This document shows positions 21,001-27,540 of a stretch of 64,000 bases of DNA, piece after piece. The notes under the pieces were generated by a model. That model had not been told where the DNA came from, did not search any database, and saw only the letters and a program-made list of their open reading frames with translations. Position 1 is the first letter of the stretch, and every line of letters starts with the position of its first letter. Source of the stretch: Tritrichomonas musculus. Lineage: Eukaryota; Parabasalia; Tritrichomonadida; Tritrichomonadidae. The stretch covers positions 1,178,001 through 1,242,000 of the forward strand of contig JAPFFF010000001.1 of the NCBI GenBank assembly GCA_039105265.1, given 5' to 3'. Made by a program: the position numbers and the translations under genes.

Positions 21001-23470
21001 AAAGAAAGGAAAAGAACTATCATTACTTAATAATTATATTAAAGCTGCTTTGAAATATAATTATGATGAAAATTTGGAAAAATTAATTAGTGACTTTAAT
21101 GCAGAAATTAATGACACAACAAAAGAAGTAGATTTGAATCAAGAAAAAGATGAATATTCAAATGCTTATGAAATTGTGAAATATTGTAAATTAACTCCAT
21201 TACAGAAAAGATATGAAAGTGCTTTTGGAAGAAAAATATCTTTGGATCAAATGATGTATTATCCATATCAAATTCGTGACAAAGTTCAATGGAAAATACA
21301 AAATGAAAAAGATTTACAATTTGATATCGATACTGCTTATCATGCAAATCTTGCAAGAATATCTCATAAAGAATCTCAAGAATTTCAAGGAATTGCTAAA
21401 AATGAACAAGTTTCATTTGAAAAATTCTTAGATAAATTACGATATGATGAAGAATCTAAAACTTACTCAAAAGTGACAGAAGATGAATTGATAAGTTTAT
21501 ATAAAACAGCAATAAAGAATTATGAACAAGAAAAAATTGCTACCGAAAAGAAAATCAACGAAAATATAGACGCAATAAATAAAAATTTGGAAGAAGGTTC
21601 AAAAGTGACAAAAGAAGAATTGAAAGGATTAACTTATTCAGCAAAAGATTTGGATTATGTGAATGCAATTTTAGACTTCAAACCGTTATATGAAAATCAT
21701 TTTGGAAAAACAAAAATTAATGTGAAGGATATTGTTAATAAATTTGCACCAGATACGAAAAATATTGATTGGATGTACGTATTAGAAAGTATTGCATTTA
21801 TTCCATTATTAGATGACCATAATACACTTCAAAAGAAATTAGGAACGATGAAAACGGAAGATGTGGCATATGTTCATAAAACTTATATTGAACCAGAAAT
21901 AGCAAAAAGACCAGAGAAAAAAGTGAAAGTAGATGATATTCGAAATGCATATGTAAAATATAAAGAACAAGTTAAAAAGGAAAAGAAAGAATATTTCAAG
22001 AATCTATTAGATGAATATCATAAACATATCGACGATAGTTCTGAAACATATGAAAAGTTAGCTGAATTATATCCGTCATTGGATGATTTAGAAAGATATT
22101 TGAAATTGAATCGTTATATTGCAAAGACGAATAAATATTATCGAGATCTGAAAACAAATTATAAGAAAGAAAATACTCTCTTAAAATATGATGATTATAA
22201 AGATAAACCATTGAATAATTTGGAACCAAGTATCATTCTTTTGCAACAAAAAGAGAATGAAGCAAAGAAACAATGGGATGATGAGAAAACCAAAGATGAT
22301 AAAGAGAAAGAACATAAAAAGAAAGTAGAAGAGAAATTAAAAGATTTGAATTCGTATCGTCGAAAAATAAATATGACAGAAATTGGATTTGAAAGATTTA
22401 AGAATCAAGAAACTGAAACCGCATTACATGAAATTCAAAATATGATAAATGAAGCTCAAGAAAAAGAAAGACAACAAAATCAAAATAATGGTAATACAAT
22501 TGGTGGTGCATTAAGAAATACTGGGTATACAAATCCATTCAATAAGCCTGCAACACCAACAACAACACCAACAACAACAACAACACCAACCACACCAACA
22601 ACAAATACAGATTTAACAATTAATGATGATTCAGAAAAGAAAGAAGAGAATGTTTGGGCTAAACGTTATGAAGGTGGAATTACAAGTTTAATTCAACAAA
22701 GTTCGAAAGGTAATGTATCAATACGTCAATTATTGTTAGAACAACAAAAGAAAAATAAATTAAGTGGGAGACCATCAATAATGTCTCAATTCAATGAAAA
22801 TCTTCCTCCTAAACCAGTTGTTCCATATCAAACAAATTCAAATATTAATAATTTATTTTCATCTAAAACAACAATGACAGAAGAGAAAGAAACACCAATA
22901 GAAAAGAAACCATTAGTAAGTCCAATATCTGAAAAACCAATGACAATGACAAAAATAGAACCTGGTAAGAAAATTCACTTATTACCTACAAAAGTTGACG
23001 AACCAGAAGTAATTCAAACAAAATCAATGACTCAAATTTTACCAAGAAGAGGTCGGAAAAATGCACCATTACGATTTAAAGTATTGGCTCAAAAACAGAA
23101 ACCAATTGAAACAAAAATTGAGGAAAAGATTGATAATGATGATGATGATGTTGAGGAAGTAAAACCAAAGAAATCAACAATTAATACAAAAGCTAAAGGA
23201 AATAAGAATTTGAAGAAACCAAAATCAGAAAGAAGTAAACTTTTGAAAAAGAAGAAGAAAGAACCAAAAAATAAATTTGATATTGATATTGAAGCGAAAA
23301 CAAAACCAAAAATAATTGATGAAAAAAGTACAATCGACAAACCTGTGAAACCTATTATTGAACCTGTGAAACCCAAAATTGAACCTGTAAAACCTATTAT
23401 CACATCTGAAACTCCAAGTGTTATTTCAAATAATCCTCAATTAATGAAGTTTCTGAATTCAAAGCTTTAA
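12047..23470 (+). CDS. Giant 3807-residue helical protein, probable virion or tegument-like component
   Basis: A single uninterrupted gene of 11.4 kb, nearly a quarter of the element. From about residue 1 to 3480 it is almost entirely predicted helix, rich in Lys, Glu, Asn, Tyr and Trp, with many similar modules of the type W-x(n)-Y or F-x(n)-Y followed by charged helix. No enzyme motif is apparent. Residues about 3480-3530 hold a Pro/Thr low-complexity linker. The last 270 residues are basic and Pro/Lys-rich, with VKPIIEPVKPKIEPVKP type repeats close to the end. A collinear but diverged homologue exists in element 2. It is first in the plus-strand row with ATPase, capsid and fibre genes, so a large internal virion or scaffold protein is the best inference. 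The leader TTTATTTTTATTGAAAA is like that of the next gene. Confidence 0.85.
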   Translation: MTENQQPEQNQQQLTQDQKIDLALANLREQGWHLWRNTIAFPNAAYVEMAEFFYSNCIELLNYGVENGNAIPDLSLLFDYYMNFPEQMQFIGLDVIHYLRFVVDVLFAQTVRDNYFPGYDIQKIHNQFIDFKKNNGPNLMICKGDFARGRVTALQNYWKEIDWKYYSIYQLNYDFVGITEFEAAFWWKLLQRIHHNIEYYQQTFIEIRQQLYDKSLDEKVFDNDEVKMGNYRFFLNSRIYVDMHQINWTVLQQLHNPNFKLYQDVEKIKQYLLRTIPGTNDELLTPDDFDIRVEDYYNDFVSGGIESVIIELDDLIACFERLGKENYQNIPTFFTIVCIRLALNGIKWLNSQKAKPDLLNFIKWCEENKIKDMDNIRNIEDVSKNLAKFAQDKTKSLSSWIIEQKTRDEYIRKLKAAKAKKELCARYQSFIDEADTEHPVSIAACGLKIEQRYSEISKAQPMLDPVDIYNTILMEKDKELLAINKEKANELKEQAEYDESYWKDEIWRYSLPVYFASDDGAVDKDKNEIPLTLVGANKFANRVAKEYPMNPGDAKQFLNDCVDLNNFDQMEKYWTAFNAMIYTNLHFLMNAQEWNSEAFFNYWYPLAKSFQNTVREYQKSIDQQYQKADDSVRIKAKEEMTHQLLKNQYEQYKKDLDAFLEQNPEREGQVYRIYYDKKIQEKLLAAKEAEQANEEDANMDQPFEVPGLTDEQVLDNYINQLSPDPTKRGLSDKEMLNEVREPNIANYGNNWLAKILQQIEGLPCIRLKEWIDIQGDMEEMRSKNYASSNELSQDMENRRTANTKTLIGWIGGQYLKFDRNENGENIITKLAMVGCSNGWTWADFVHLCKLYKRSIDQFRQEISGIYQKLYEAAGLKIGEDEFIDQVFDEMENLWTTRQQIKFKDQILEEWKERYADQIYLNDFQRIQSRLISSAKQIFKDFNLSDKIITGYVLQFFPDDKTTNWKTKETTAHNKLLAKVEELERVKQIRNGMIETIIERKKRENEALNITNYNEKSDRDKFQQLYINGDRIVQDSLTEDLNQIMESSQTSLDNAVRKNIQKKVKEIYDSHGFSVDKDTIKSEANAIFTANNFDHDLNKLNVRLASSKNSIGLAFDEIIRTKIAPDIDVINAIAKYVSGVNSYDKNGEIQTYYQKHFSNEKEAIEFINNEAKKWHTREEEAIEKENARIIQTINQKYREAQRKFDDKDVKNVLGLFTSQDSIDAKENAYNQWIIDWDSAQKIIDKRTIEIRKTIEERMKISGERFNDNEVNNEIYLSHIYNNKKQNEVLDDLTKRLEKEQKMVENTRKKIELEALKIQMKDAYGKEFNENLWNTTILDQTTPNINEKIKQMITDKNHQKGEDEKNLTNLLTECFSDAFSDYASGYTKFTPNAIESLMVANQECNTISKLVIYLNQHRKNFKWTGTIFKKWNKYQIWEEVADSRKFAEVGWKFDQLWILTESYADILKLFNYSVATLEQLKHHQRREEKVREYVESWETIKSQRNQITSFMSEIAKYSQGKTKEEREDFEMEIIGHCESKEEISSYMKARDSYIALGKNMDNYADRLKFEDYYRNFSKEPDMVLKIESMVGNVPIENVPQITALEGQLMNTYPKKFSHKVFNSTKESWFKNNGKAYLLYLQYEQKYQEYLRFFQKRQNYDTFLDFAIHNGGDFTTLGTYITKEVNELSDAEKRIQTSISVLNKINELNELLPKENQYSVQTVAVAYRNETIPEIDSKLQNLINEQESYRNTNENLDEAIIRWRALFPEDLKSSTDWRTEFGSNGAAINAINKLSHIYEFWYRTHPEEGVNLWKYIHENAQDSINTAQEKLQKYYDENKYKYNTWDGNNLLKKYVQQYYQGFGRSIAEAAGFLFGKFDGNLEDCLKFFEGYEKNLKINQSFSKKGNKKFNDIGHFFNEYMSKNTKENKYAFLNQFKTDYKNYKKTRESWRTNKDYIKSQDILPKLKPEFISTITQVDMSWNEDEMYSKYLIPIAQLYYKQLHKGQDFDISNYVKDQVCFNAIIEKCDKKQKDLDTWDKSNIEATYISYQNSQQIESKLTWEQFKDKYQTPEKAQIAIDIDKYRKLIKEKLDITDEDLPGQTRFKGYHETEIGSQKRLDWLRRYYTNLTEKFNESWKSGTMLTIYNNFREKYSDDPDYSTIEKTASKYGFDYLTGKTDLNYRYHLALYKEKFNEEYKPTIAPEKNEEKEVIIEDIKKKIQSVDQYNNLNFLLVLQKYNSSAEHQLEVVDIVKNFGKDYSNAIIWLECEKLKNDIIALQPDTAEKVRAITNSITGKQELQTLYRDATKDAAAFQSTEFHQLLSQYNEYRNEHNSVDDIQRNFSTKDYIKCVNLMKCDILEKILVTNYKYTKENLKNVKESDAGLRLDHLQKIEMDLKKKIEEFESDPGVVKFWDIYRLAEDAEYRDKRNLLVAKKYDLDLAFNEVYSKAWNALSADEGIINGNSTKEKNQNYYILIDSWLKKKDIFDKDPLIQEYLNMPQNKVTITGLLKRYKSNTNPEEVRIDARCYILNEINRVVYEKYLKETNEKDDKYLTITDQKELAEYFRNKQEKHNKDQIDWKKLDPLRLEWNKIHTGDDKKFLKDWQAVYKYWNGNLQEATVELKLEKDKYNWQKEFQEPYIPPDKMSASDVLKKIQDYWKIYSRFYRNYSNFISNWKEYTSRYPTEKLTMDKIIDKYKSDVVTANNFLKYGILKSKYKSVYKKDYAISNDYPTPEDIDALETEIATYSKRKEEAKTDKELMDAFREMESKYDDNQETLRELLEKNKFDPKTTKFKLKIKNKIKDFETDYKIIYTLNQVEEFGSTPESRYNYLDKEYKRIQNEYSKLEAMPKINEYLDYYNDDLGEGKSLKDLFSEETNGHNAYKTYYHILITVHNKLNPNKAKDTTKEPESYKRACDDLKLEIENIREAIKKFGGNAVWKKLTNSEKDELVAEYKNTSYGHVRMAMKTEIEEYNKKNDHEFKFDDIRKKFEKKGKELSLLNNYIKAALKYNYDENLEKLISDFNAEINDTTKEVDLNQEKDEYSNAYEIVKYCKLTPLQKRYESAFGRKISLDQMMYYPYQIRDKVQWKIQNEKDLQFDIDTAYHANLARISHKESQEFQGIAKNEQVSFEKFLDKLRYDEESKTYSKVTEDELISLYKTAIKNYEQEKIATEKKINENIDAINKNLEEGSKVTKEELKGLTYSAKDLDYVNAILDFKPLYENHFGKTKINVKDIVNKFAPDTKNIDWMYVLESIAFIPLLDDHNTLQKKLGTMKTEDVAYVHKTYIEPEIAKRPEKKVKVDDIRNAYVKYKEQVKKEKKEYFKNLLDEYHKHIDDSSETYEKLAELYPSLDDLERYLKLNRYIAKTNKYYRDLKTNYKKENTLLKYDDYKDKPLNNLEPSIILLQQKENEAKKQWDDEKTKDDKEKEHKKKVEEKLKDLNSYRRKINMTEIGFERFKNQETETALHEIQNMINEAQEKERQQNQNNGNTIGGALRNTGYTNPFNKPATPTTTPTTTTTPTTPTTNTDLTINDDSEKKEENVWAKRYEGGITSLIQQSSKGNVSIRQLLLEQQKKNKLSGRPSIMSQFNENLPPKPVVPYQTNSNINNLFSSKTTMTEEKETPIEKKPLVSPISEKPMTMTKIEPGKKIHLLPTKVDEPEVIQTKSMTQILPRRGRKNAPLRFKVLAQKQKPIETKIEEKIDNDDDDVEEVKPKKSTINTKAKGNKNLKKPKSERSKLLKKKKKEPKNKFDIDIEAKTKPKIIDEKSTIDKPVKPIIEPVKPKIEPVKPIITSETPSVISNNPQLMKFLNSKL

Positions 23471-23507
23471 ATTTATCTTCTTTGATTTTTATTTTTATTC
23501 AAAAATC

Positions 23508-23981
23508 ATGAGTAACACAGAGATAACAGAATTAAGAAAGTTGTTACAGGAATTCAAGAAACCAGAAAAGAAACCAAGAAAATTATCAGCATTAAATAAA
23601 TTTAAGAAATATATCATGGGAAGAGTTACTGAAAAAGCTTTAGCAGAAACAAATTATGTTGATTTAATTCCAGTTGATAAAATGAGATTATTATGTAAAG
23701 CTTATCCAATTGTTTGGAATCAATTAGTTTTACAACCACTTTATCAAGAATATGGTTTAACAACAGAAGAAGAACAAAGAAGATATCGTGGAAATAAAAC
23801 AACTCAAGAAGATTATCATAAAATTGTTGACGGTTTAATTGAAAAATTGAAAACTGGACCAAAAGACGATAGACAACATTTTGAAGAAGATATTGAACAA
23901 TTATTAGTAGCTGCAATTCAACAAGCATCAAGTGAATTTGATGAGGATGATGATGGAGAAGAAGAAATTACTGAAGAGTAA
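23508..23981 (+). CDS. 157-residue acidic-tailed protein of the virion block
   Basis: This lies 38 bp after the giant gene, with the leader TTTTTATTTTTATTCAAAAATC. The N-terminal 35 residues are basic (KKPEKKPRKLSALNKFKKY), the middle is helical (KALAETNYVDLIPVDKMRLL), and the last 15 residues are almost all Asp/Glu. It sits between the giant protein and the packaging ATPase. No family is recognised. The bipolar charge suggests a protein that bridges capsid and genome or binds a basic partner, but this is inference. Stop in TAAA context. Confidence 0.8.
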   Translation: MSNTEITELRKLLQEFKKPEKKPRKLSALNKFKKYIMGRVTEKALAETNYVDLIPVDKMRLLCKAYPIVWNQLVLQPLYQEYGLTTEEEQRRYRGNKTTQEDYHKIVDGLIEKLKTGPKDDRQHFEEDIEQLLVAAIQQASSEFDEDDDGEEEITEE

Positions 23982-24028
23982 ATTTTTATTACTTTTTTTT
24001 TGCATAATTTAGTCGGAATTTAAAAAAT

Positions 24029-24892
24029 ATGAGTGACAGTGATTATTTCAGTGATAGCGAAGAAGAAGAAGTTAATTTTGCAAAAGAAAATATTAGATCA
24101 AAAATAAAAGCAAGGTTAAAATCAAATTTGAGTCCAAAAAATGATTCTTTAATTGCTCCAATTCATGAAGATATTGTTGCTAAATATAATTCTGTTAATG
24201 TTATTGTAGGTAAACAAAGTATGGGAAAAACAGTTACTGCATTAGAAGAAATAATCAAAATTTCAATACTTAATACTCATCATTTATTAGTTTATGTTAC
24301 AAAAGATGGTGAAGAGAATGATAAAAGTTGGTTATCATTGAAACCATTATTACAAATACCAACAGTAGTGGTTAGTGAAAAAGATGCTGAAGAATGTATC
24401 GATGAATTATTAGCAGCAAAAAGTTTATATTACAAAATTCGAAGAGAAAGAACAAAAAATAAAATTAAACAAGAACAACTCGATGATTTATTTAATGTTT
24501 TATTTGTTGAAGATTTTGATAGAGAATATTTACATTCAATTGTATTATTTGATGATATTTCAAATTCAAAATTATTCTCTTCAGAAGAATCATTTTTTAG
24601 TCAATTATTACGTAGATGTCGTCATACAAATATGTCTTATTTCTTATTAGTTCAAGGTTGGAAAGGGTTAAAACCACATATTAAAAATGAAATAAGTACA
24701 TTATATTTATTACCTGGTTTTAATAAACAACAATTAAGATATATTTATTCTCATGCAGCAAGTAATTTGGATTTTGAAGACTTTTTTGATGCTTTCCAAC
24801 AATTAAATGAAATGAAACATGAACATCCTGATGAACATCCAATGATTGTTATTCAATGTTCATCTGGTGGTGATACATATATTAGGTCTTAG
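24029..24892 (+). CDS. Genome packaging ATPase, A32/FtsK-HerA type
   Basis: This 287-residue P-loop ATPase would pump the element's DNA into capsids. The Walker A is GKQSMGKT at residues 61-68 after the strand VNVIV. The Walker B is IVLFDDIS at about 171-178, with acidic Asp-Asp. A possible sensor-type polar region, FLLVQGW, follows with an arginine-rich LRRCRH segment just before it. Length and motif order fit the Polinton and Poxvirus A32 family. An acidic N-terminal tail (DSEEEE) precedes the domain. It lies just upstream of the capsid genes, the usual grouping. Its end overlaps by 11 bases the convergent gene at 24882-25184. Confidence 0.9.
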   Translation: MSDSDYFSDSEEEEVNFAKENIRSKIKARLKSNLSPKNDSLIAPIHEDIVAKYNSVNVIVGKQSMGKTVTALEEIIKISILNTHHLLVYVTKDGEENDKSWLSLKPLLQIPTVVVSEKDAEECIDELLAAKSLYYKIRRERTKNKIKQEQLDDLFNVLFVEDFDREYLHSIVLFDDISNSKLFSSEESFFSQLLRRCRHTNMSYFLLVQGWKGLKPHIKNEISTLYLLPGFNKQQLRYIYSHAASNLDFEDFFDAFQQLNEMKHEHPDEHPMIVIQCSSGGDTYIRS

Positions 24893-25184
24893 AGTTAATA
24901 AAATTTATAACATCATTCAAAGTAATTTTAATTTTTGCAATATCATCTTTTATCTTCAAAATTTCTGAATCGTCTTTTTCTTCTTCTTCATTGACCTTCT
25001 TTAACATTAATTCACCTTTGATTTTGGTTATACGATAACCTTGAATATGATACTTTTTGTTTAGTTTATGTGTTGTTTCTGAATCTAGTTGTTCTTTGTT
25101 CTTAGAATAGAATAAATTAAACTCATCAGTTGTGTTAAACTCTTTTAAATAATTTTGAATTGGTTCAATAATTTTCAATTCCAT
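24882..25184 (-). CDS. 100-residue small charged protein, convergent to the ATPase
   Basis: The protein begins MELKIIEPIQNYLKEF, has a polar helical middle, a YHIQGYRITKIKGELMLKK segment of possible beta strands, then an acidic stretch (EEEEKDD) and a short C-terminal helix. It overlaps the ATPase stop by 11 bp on the other strand. No family is seen. Its place among virion genes suggests a minor virion or assembly factor. Confidence 0.7.
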   Translation of the reverse strand: MELKIIEPIQNYLKEFNTTDEFNLFYSKNKEQLDSETTHKLNKKYHIQGYRITKIKGELMLKKVNEEEEKDDSEILKIKDDIAKIKITLNDVINFINSKT

Positions 25185-25235
25185 TTTAAAAAAAATAAAA
25201 TTTATTTAAACATTTTTGAAACTATTTAAAACAAT

Positions 25236-25367
25236 ATGCTGATTGAAATTCTCTTAGGAACGCTTGTTTTAATTGAATTAGTGAACACATTATTAAGAGT
25301 GATAAAACTTTTCCCTCCTGATGATCCACCAATGGATGAAGAAGTAAGAAGGCGAATGTATTCTTAG
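25236..25367 (+). CDS. 43-residue single-span membrane protein
   Basis: The short reading frame begins MLIEILLGTLVLIELVN, giving one hydrophobic helix (about residues 2-24). A tail PPDDPPMDEEVRRRMYS follows, with a proline break, acids and then arginines. It lies between two minus-strand genes and overlaps the end of the next by four bases. Length, single span and charged tail resemble small membrane-active proteins of capsid-bearing elements, but the family is unknown. It could be spurious; the hydrophobic-then-charged layout argues for a gene. Confidence 0.5.
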   Translation: MLIEILLGTLVLIELVNTLLRVIKLFPPDDPPMDEEVRRRMYS

Positions 25368-25633
25368 TCACCATGTTCTTTTTCATACGCAGGTTGTAAG
25401 AATTTGTCTTTTCCTGTTGCATTCCAAGATTGAACAGTATCATTCACTGCTCGAATTCCTTTGCCAACACCACTCAAAACATTTCCAACAGGATTTCCTC
25501 CTACCCAGCTTCCAACTTTTTCTAAGGCTGGTGCAACGTAATCTGATGCAAATTGTAAAATTTTAGGCCCATTTTTCTTTGCAAAGTTTGCAATATTGGT
25601 TCCTATTCTTTTAATCCATGTTCCAAAAGCCAT
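25364..25633 (-). CDS. 89-residue amphipathic protein of the virion block
   Basis: The protein begins MAFGTWIKRIGTNIANFAKK, an amphipathic basic helix. A hydrophobic and Gly-rich middle follows (YVAPALEKVGSWVGGNPVG, then VLSGVGKGIRAVNDTV) before a polar tail. This layout is reminiscent of small membrane-lytic or core minor proteins encoded beside capsid genes in adenovirus-like and Polinton genomes (pVI or pX type), but I cannot show homology. It is divergent from the first capsid gene, start codons 76 bp apart. Confidence 0.65.
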   Translation of the reverse strand: MAFGTWIKRIGTNIANFAKKNGPKILQFASDYVAPALEKVGSWVGGNPVGNVLSGVGKGIRAVNDTVQSWNATGKDKFLQPAYEKEHGD

Positions 25634-25709
25634 ATTTTTGAATTTCGTCTGTTTTTCATCTTTGAAAAAAATTGGCTTTTCGAATTTTTTAAATTCTTCA
25701 TAAAAACAG

Positions 25710-27509
25710 ATGACATATCAAAACGCACAATTTAAGAATTCAGGAAATGATGAAGGTGACATATTAAACTTTTTCAATAATCATTTGAGGACATTAGTAC
25801 AAAAGAATGGAGGTGATAATACTTTTTCAATTGTTGAGGAATTATGTCATGACAAAGATGAACCTATTCCAATTGGTACAAAAACAAAAATCAGATTAAC
25901 TCATTCAGGTCATACAATATCTCAAATAGAAAAAGGTTTTATCAAATTAGATTTAGAATTGAAACTAAAATTGAAAACACCAATGGCATCTAAAACGATT
26001 TTGGGGAATTGTAAACATCTTAATTATATCTTTATTGGTTTCAAAAATGCAGCCGAAATTATATCTGAATTACAATTTTGGGTTGACGGAAAATTAATTA
26101 GTGGTTATCATCAAAGTGAAATGATTAAAGAAACTTTTGCATATAATTCAATTCGACCAAAAGATTCCAAAAATAACGCAGCTCATGCTCATTCATTATG
26201 GGAAAGCGTATGTTGCATGAGTCCAAATGTTGCAGGTGTTTATGTTCCTCTCATTGCATTCCAGGCTGATACCACAGTTCCTGTTCATATGGAATTGAAT
26301 ATACCATTCACTGATTTATTAGCTTTACAAGCTTGGAGATTGTATCCAAATCGAATTTTAGGTGAAGTTGAAATAGAAGTCAAATTTTCTCTTGATGCTC
26401 TTGTTTGGTGTCAACTTCAACCTAAAAATGTTGGTGAAATCAAAAGATTTTGGGGATGGGCTGAACAAGGACAAAAAGAATTTGATGCACCAATATTACC
26501 TCTTTTCAATCGCTTTTCTCAATATCGAGATCCGATCATTACCGTAGAAAAAGTTGTTCATGAAAATCAAAACGCTACAACCACTGATGCTTTCACTAAC
26601 AGCACTCATAAAGCTTCTTACCATTGTTTATCATCAACATTCTATGCGAAAAATGATATTGAATCAGAATTCTGGCATATTCAAATGAATACCCTTGAAC
26701 TCACGAATGATGACGTTCGCATTGTCAAATGTCGATCGAATTGTAGTGGATTTGGAGTCAAACCGGATGTTATTGAATCATTAATGACAACATTACAAGA
26801 ACCGATAATTATTCCATCACAAGAATTAACGAAATATCAATTTGATATGAGAGTAACTGGAGGAAGTATTGATGTGTCAAAATCAGTTCCGTTAAAGAAT
26901 GCAACAAATATAACAATGATGTTTCCTGCAAAAACTACTCATTGTACTGTTTATCAAAATGTTATGTTAGAGCAGTGTTGGTTATCAGTCAATAAAAAGA
27001 AATATCCAGAAACTTATTTTGATAATACTTGGGATGGAAGATTTGTTAATTATCAACTAATGGCAAATGAATTAGATGGAAATATTGAACCAACAGATGA
27101 ATTTGTTGAATCAATATCAAAACCAATAAATAATGTTTATCCAACATTTATGACTGTCGATGGAGATCCTGCAGAAAAAGAGAGATTTATGTTATGTCCA
27201 TTTGATAACACAAGTTTTGGAATCAATTTTCAATTAGAACGAGGAAATTCAGGTTATGTTTTCGACGGCGTAGACTCTGGAAATCAAGCAGTATCAATCG
27301 AGTTTAAAGGAAATTTACTTTCAAGTGCGATTCATAATGCATATCTTTTCCCAGATATTGAATTGAATACGGATAAAGTCGTATCAGTCAAAATGCAAAA
27401 ACAAGATCCAATTCCAGAAATGTGGATTTGTTCTGATACTTATTGGACATGGTCAATTCAAGATGGAGTTCAATATTACCCACGAGGAAGACCAACTGGT
27501 TATGACTAA
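25710..27509 (+). CDS. Major capsid protein 1, double jelly-roll
   Basis: This 599-residue protein would form the trimeric hexon-like capsomer. Segments match what I know of trichomonad Polinton capsid proteins: FIGFKNAAEIISELQFWVDG near residues 108-128, the HQSEMIKETFAYNSIRP segment, SLWESVCCMSPNVAGVYVPL, and LLALQAWRLYPNRILGE. C-terminal landmarks are GINFQLERGNSGYVFDG and WICSDTYWTWSIQDGVQY. Length is in the usual range for this protein. It is followed 31 bp later by a paralogue, so the element carries two capsid genes in tandem. Confidence 0.88.
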   Translation: MTYQNAQFKNSGNDEGDILNFFNNHLRTLVQKNGGDNTFSIVEELCHDKDEPIPIGTKTKIRLTHSGHTISQIEKGFIKLDLELKLKLKTPMASKTILGNCKHLNYIFIGFKNAAEIISELQFWVDGKLISGYHQSEMIKETFAYNSIRPKDSKNNAAHAHSLWESVCCMSPNVAGVYVPLIAFQADTTVPVHMELNIPFTDLLALQAWRLYPNRILGEVEIEVKFSLDALVWCQLQPKNVGEIKRFWGWAEQGQKEFDAPILPLFNRFSQYRDPIITVEKVVHENQNATTTDAFTNSTHKASYHCLSSTFYAKNDIESEFWHIQMNTLELTNDDVRIVKCRSNCSGFGVKPDVIESLMTTLQEPIIIPSQELTKYQFDMRVTGGSIDVSKSVPLKNATNITMMFPAKTTHCTVYQNVMLEQCWLSVNKKKYPETYFDNTWDGRFVNYQLMANELDGNIEPTDEFVESISKPINNVYPTFMTVDGDPAEKERFMLCPFDNTSFGINFQLERGNSGYVFDGVDSGNQAVSIEFKGNLLSSAIHNAYLFPDIELNTDKVVSVKMQKQDPIPEMWICSDTYWTWSIQDGVQYYPRGRPTGYD

Positions 27510-27540
27510 GATAAGATCTAAATTTTTTTTGCAAGATCAA

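Noticed and set aside
23089-23403. Hydrophobic minus-strand frame inside the giant gene
   Set aside because: It is the reverse of a repetitive Lys/Pro-rich coding region, giving Ile/Gly/Phe repeats by complementarity only.
27463-27540. N-terminal extension of capsid protein 2
   Set aside because: It overlaps the end of capsid protein 1 in another frame, and the start of protein 1 aligns with the ATG at 27541.
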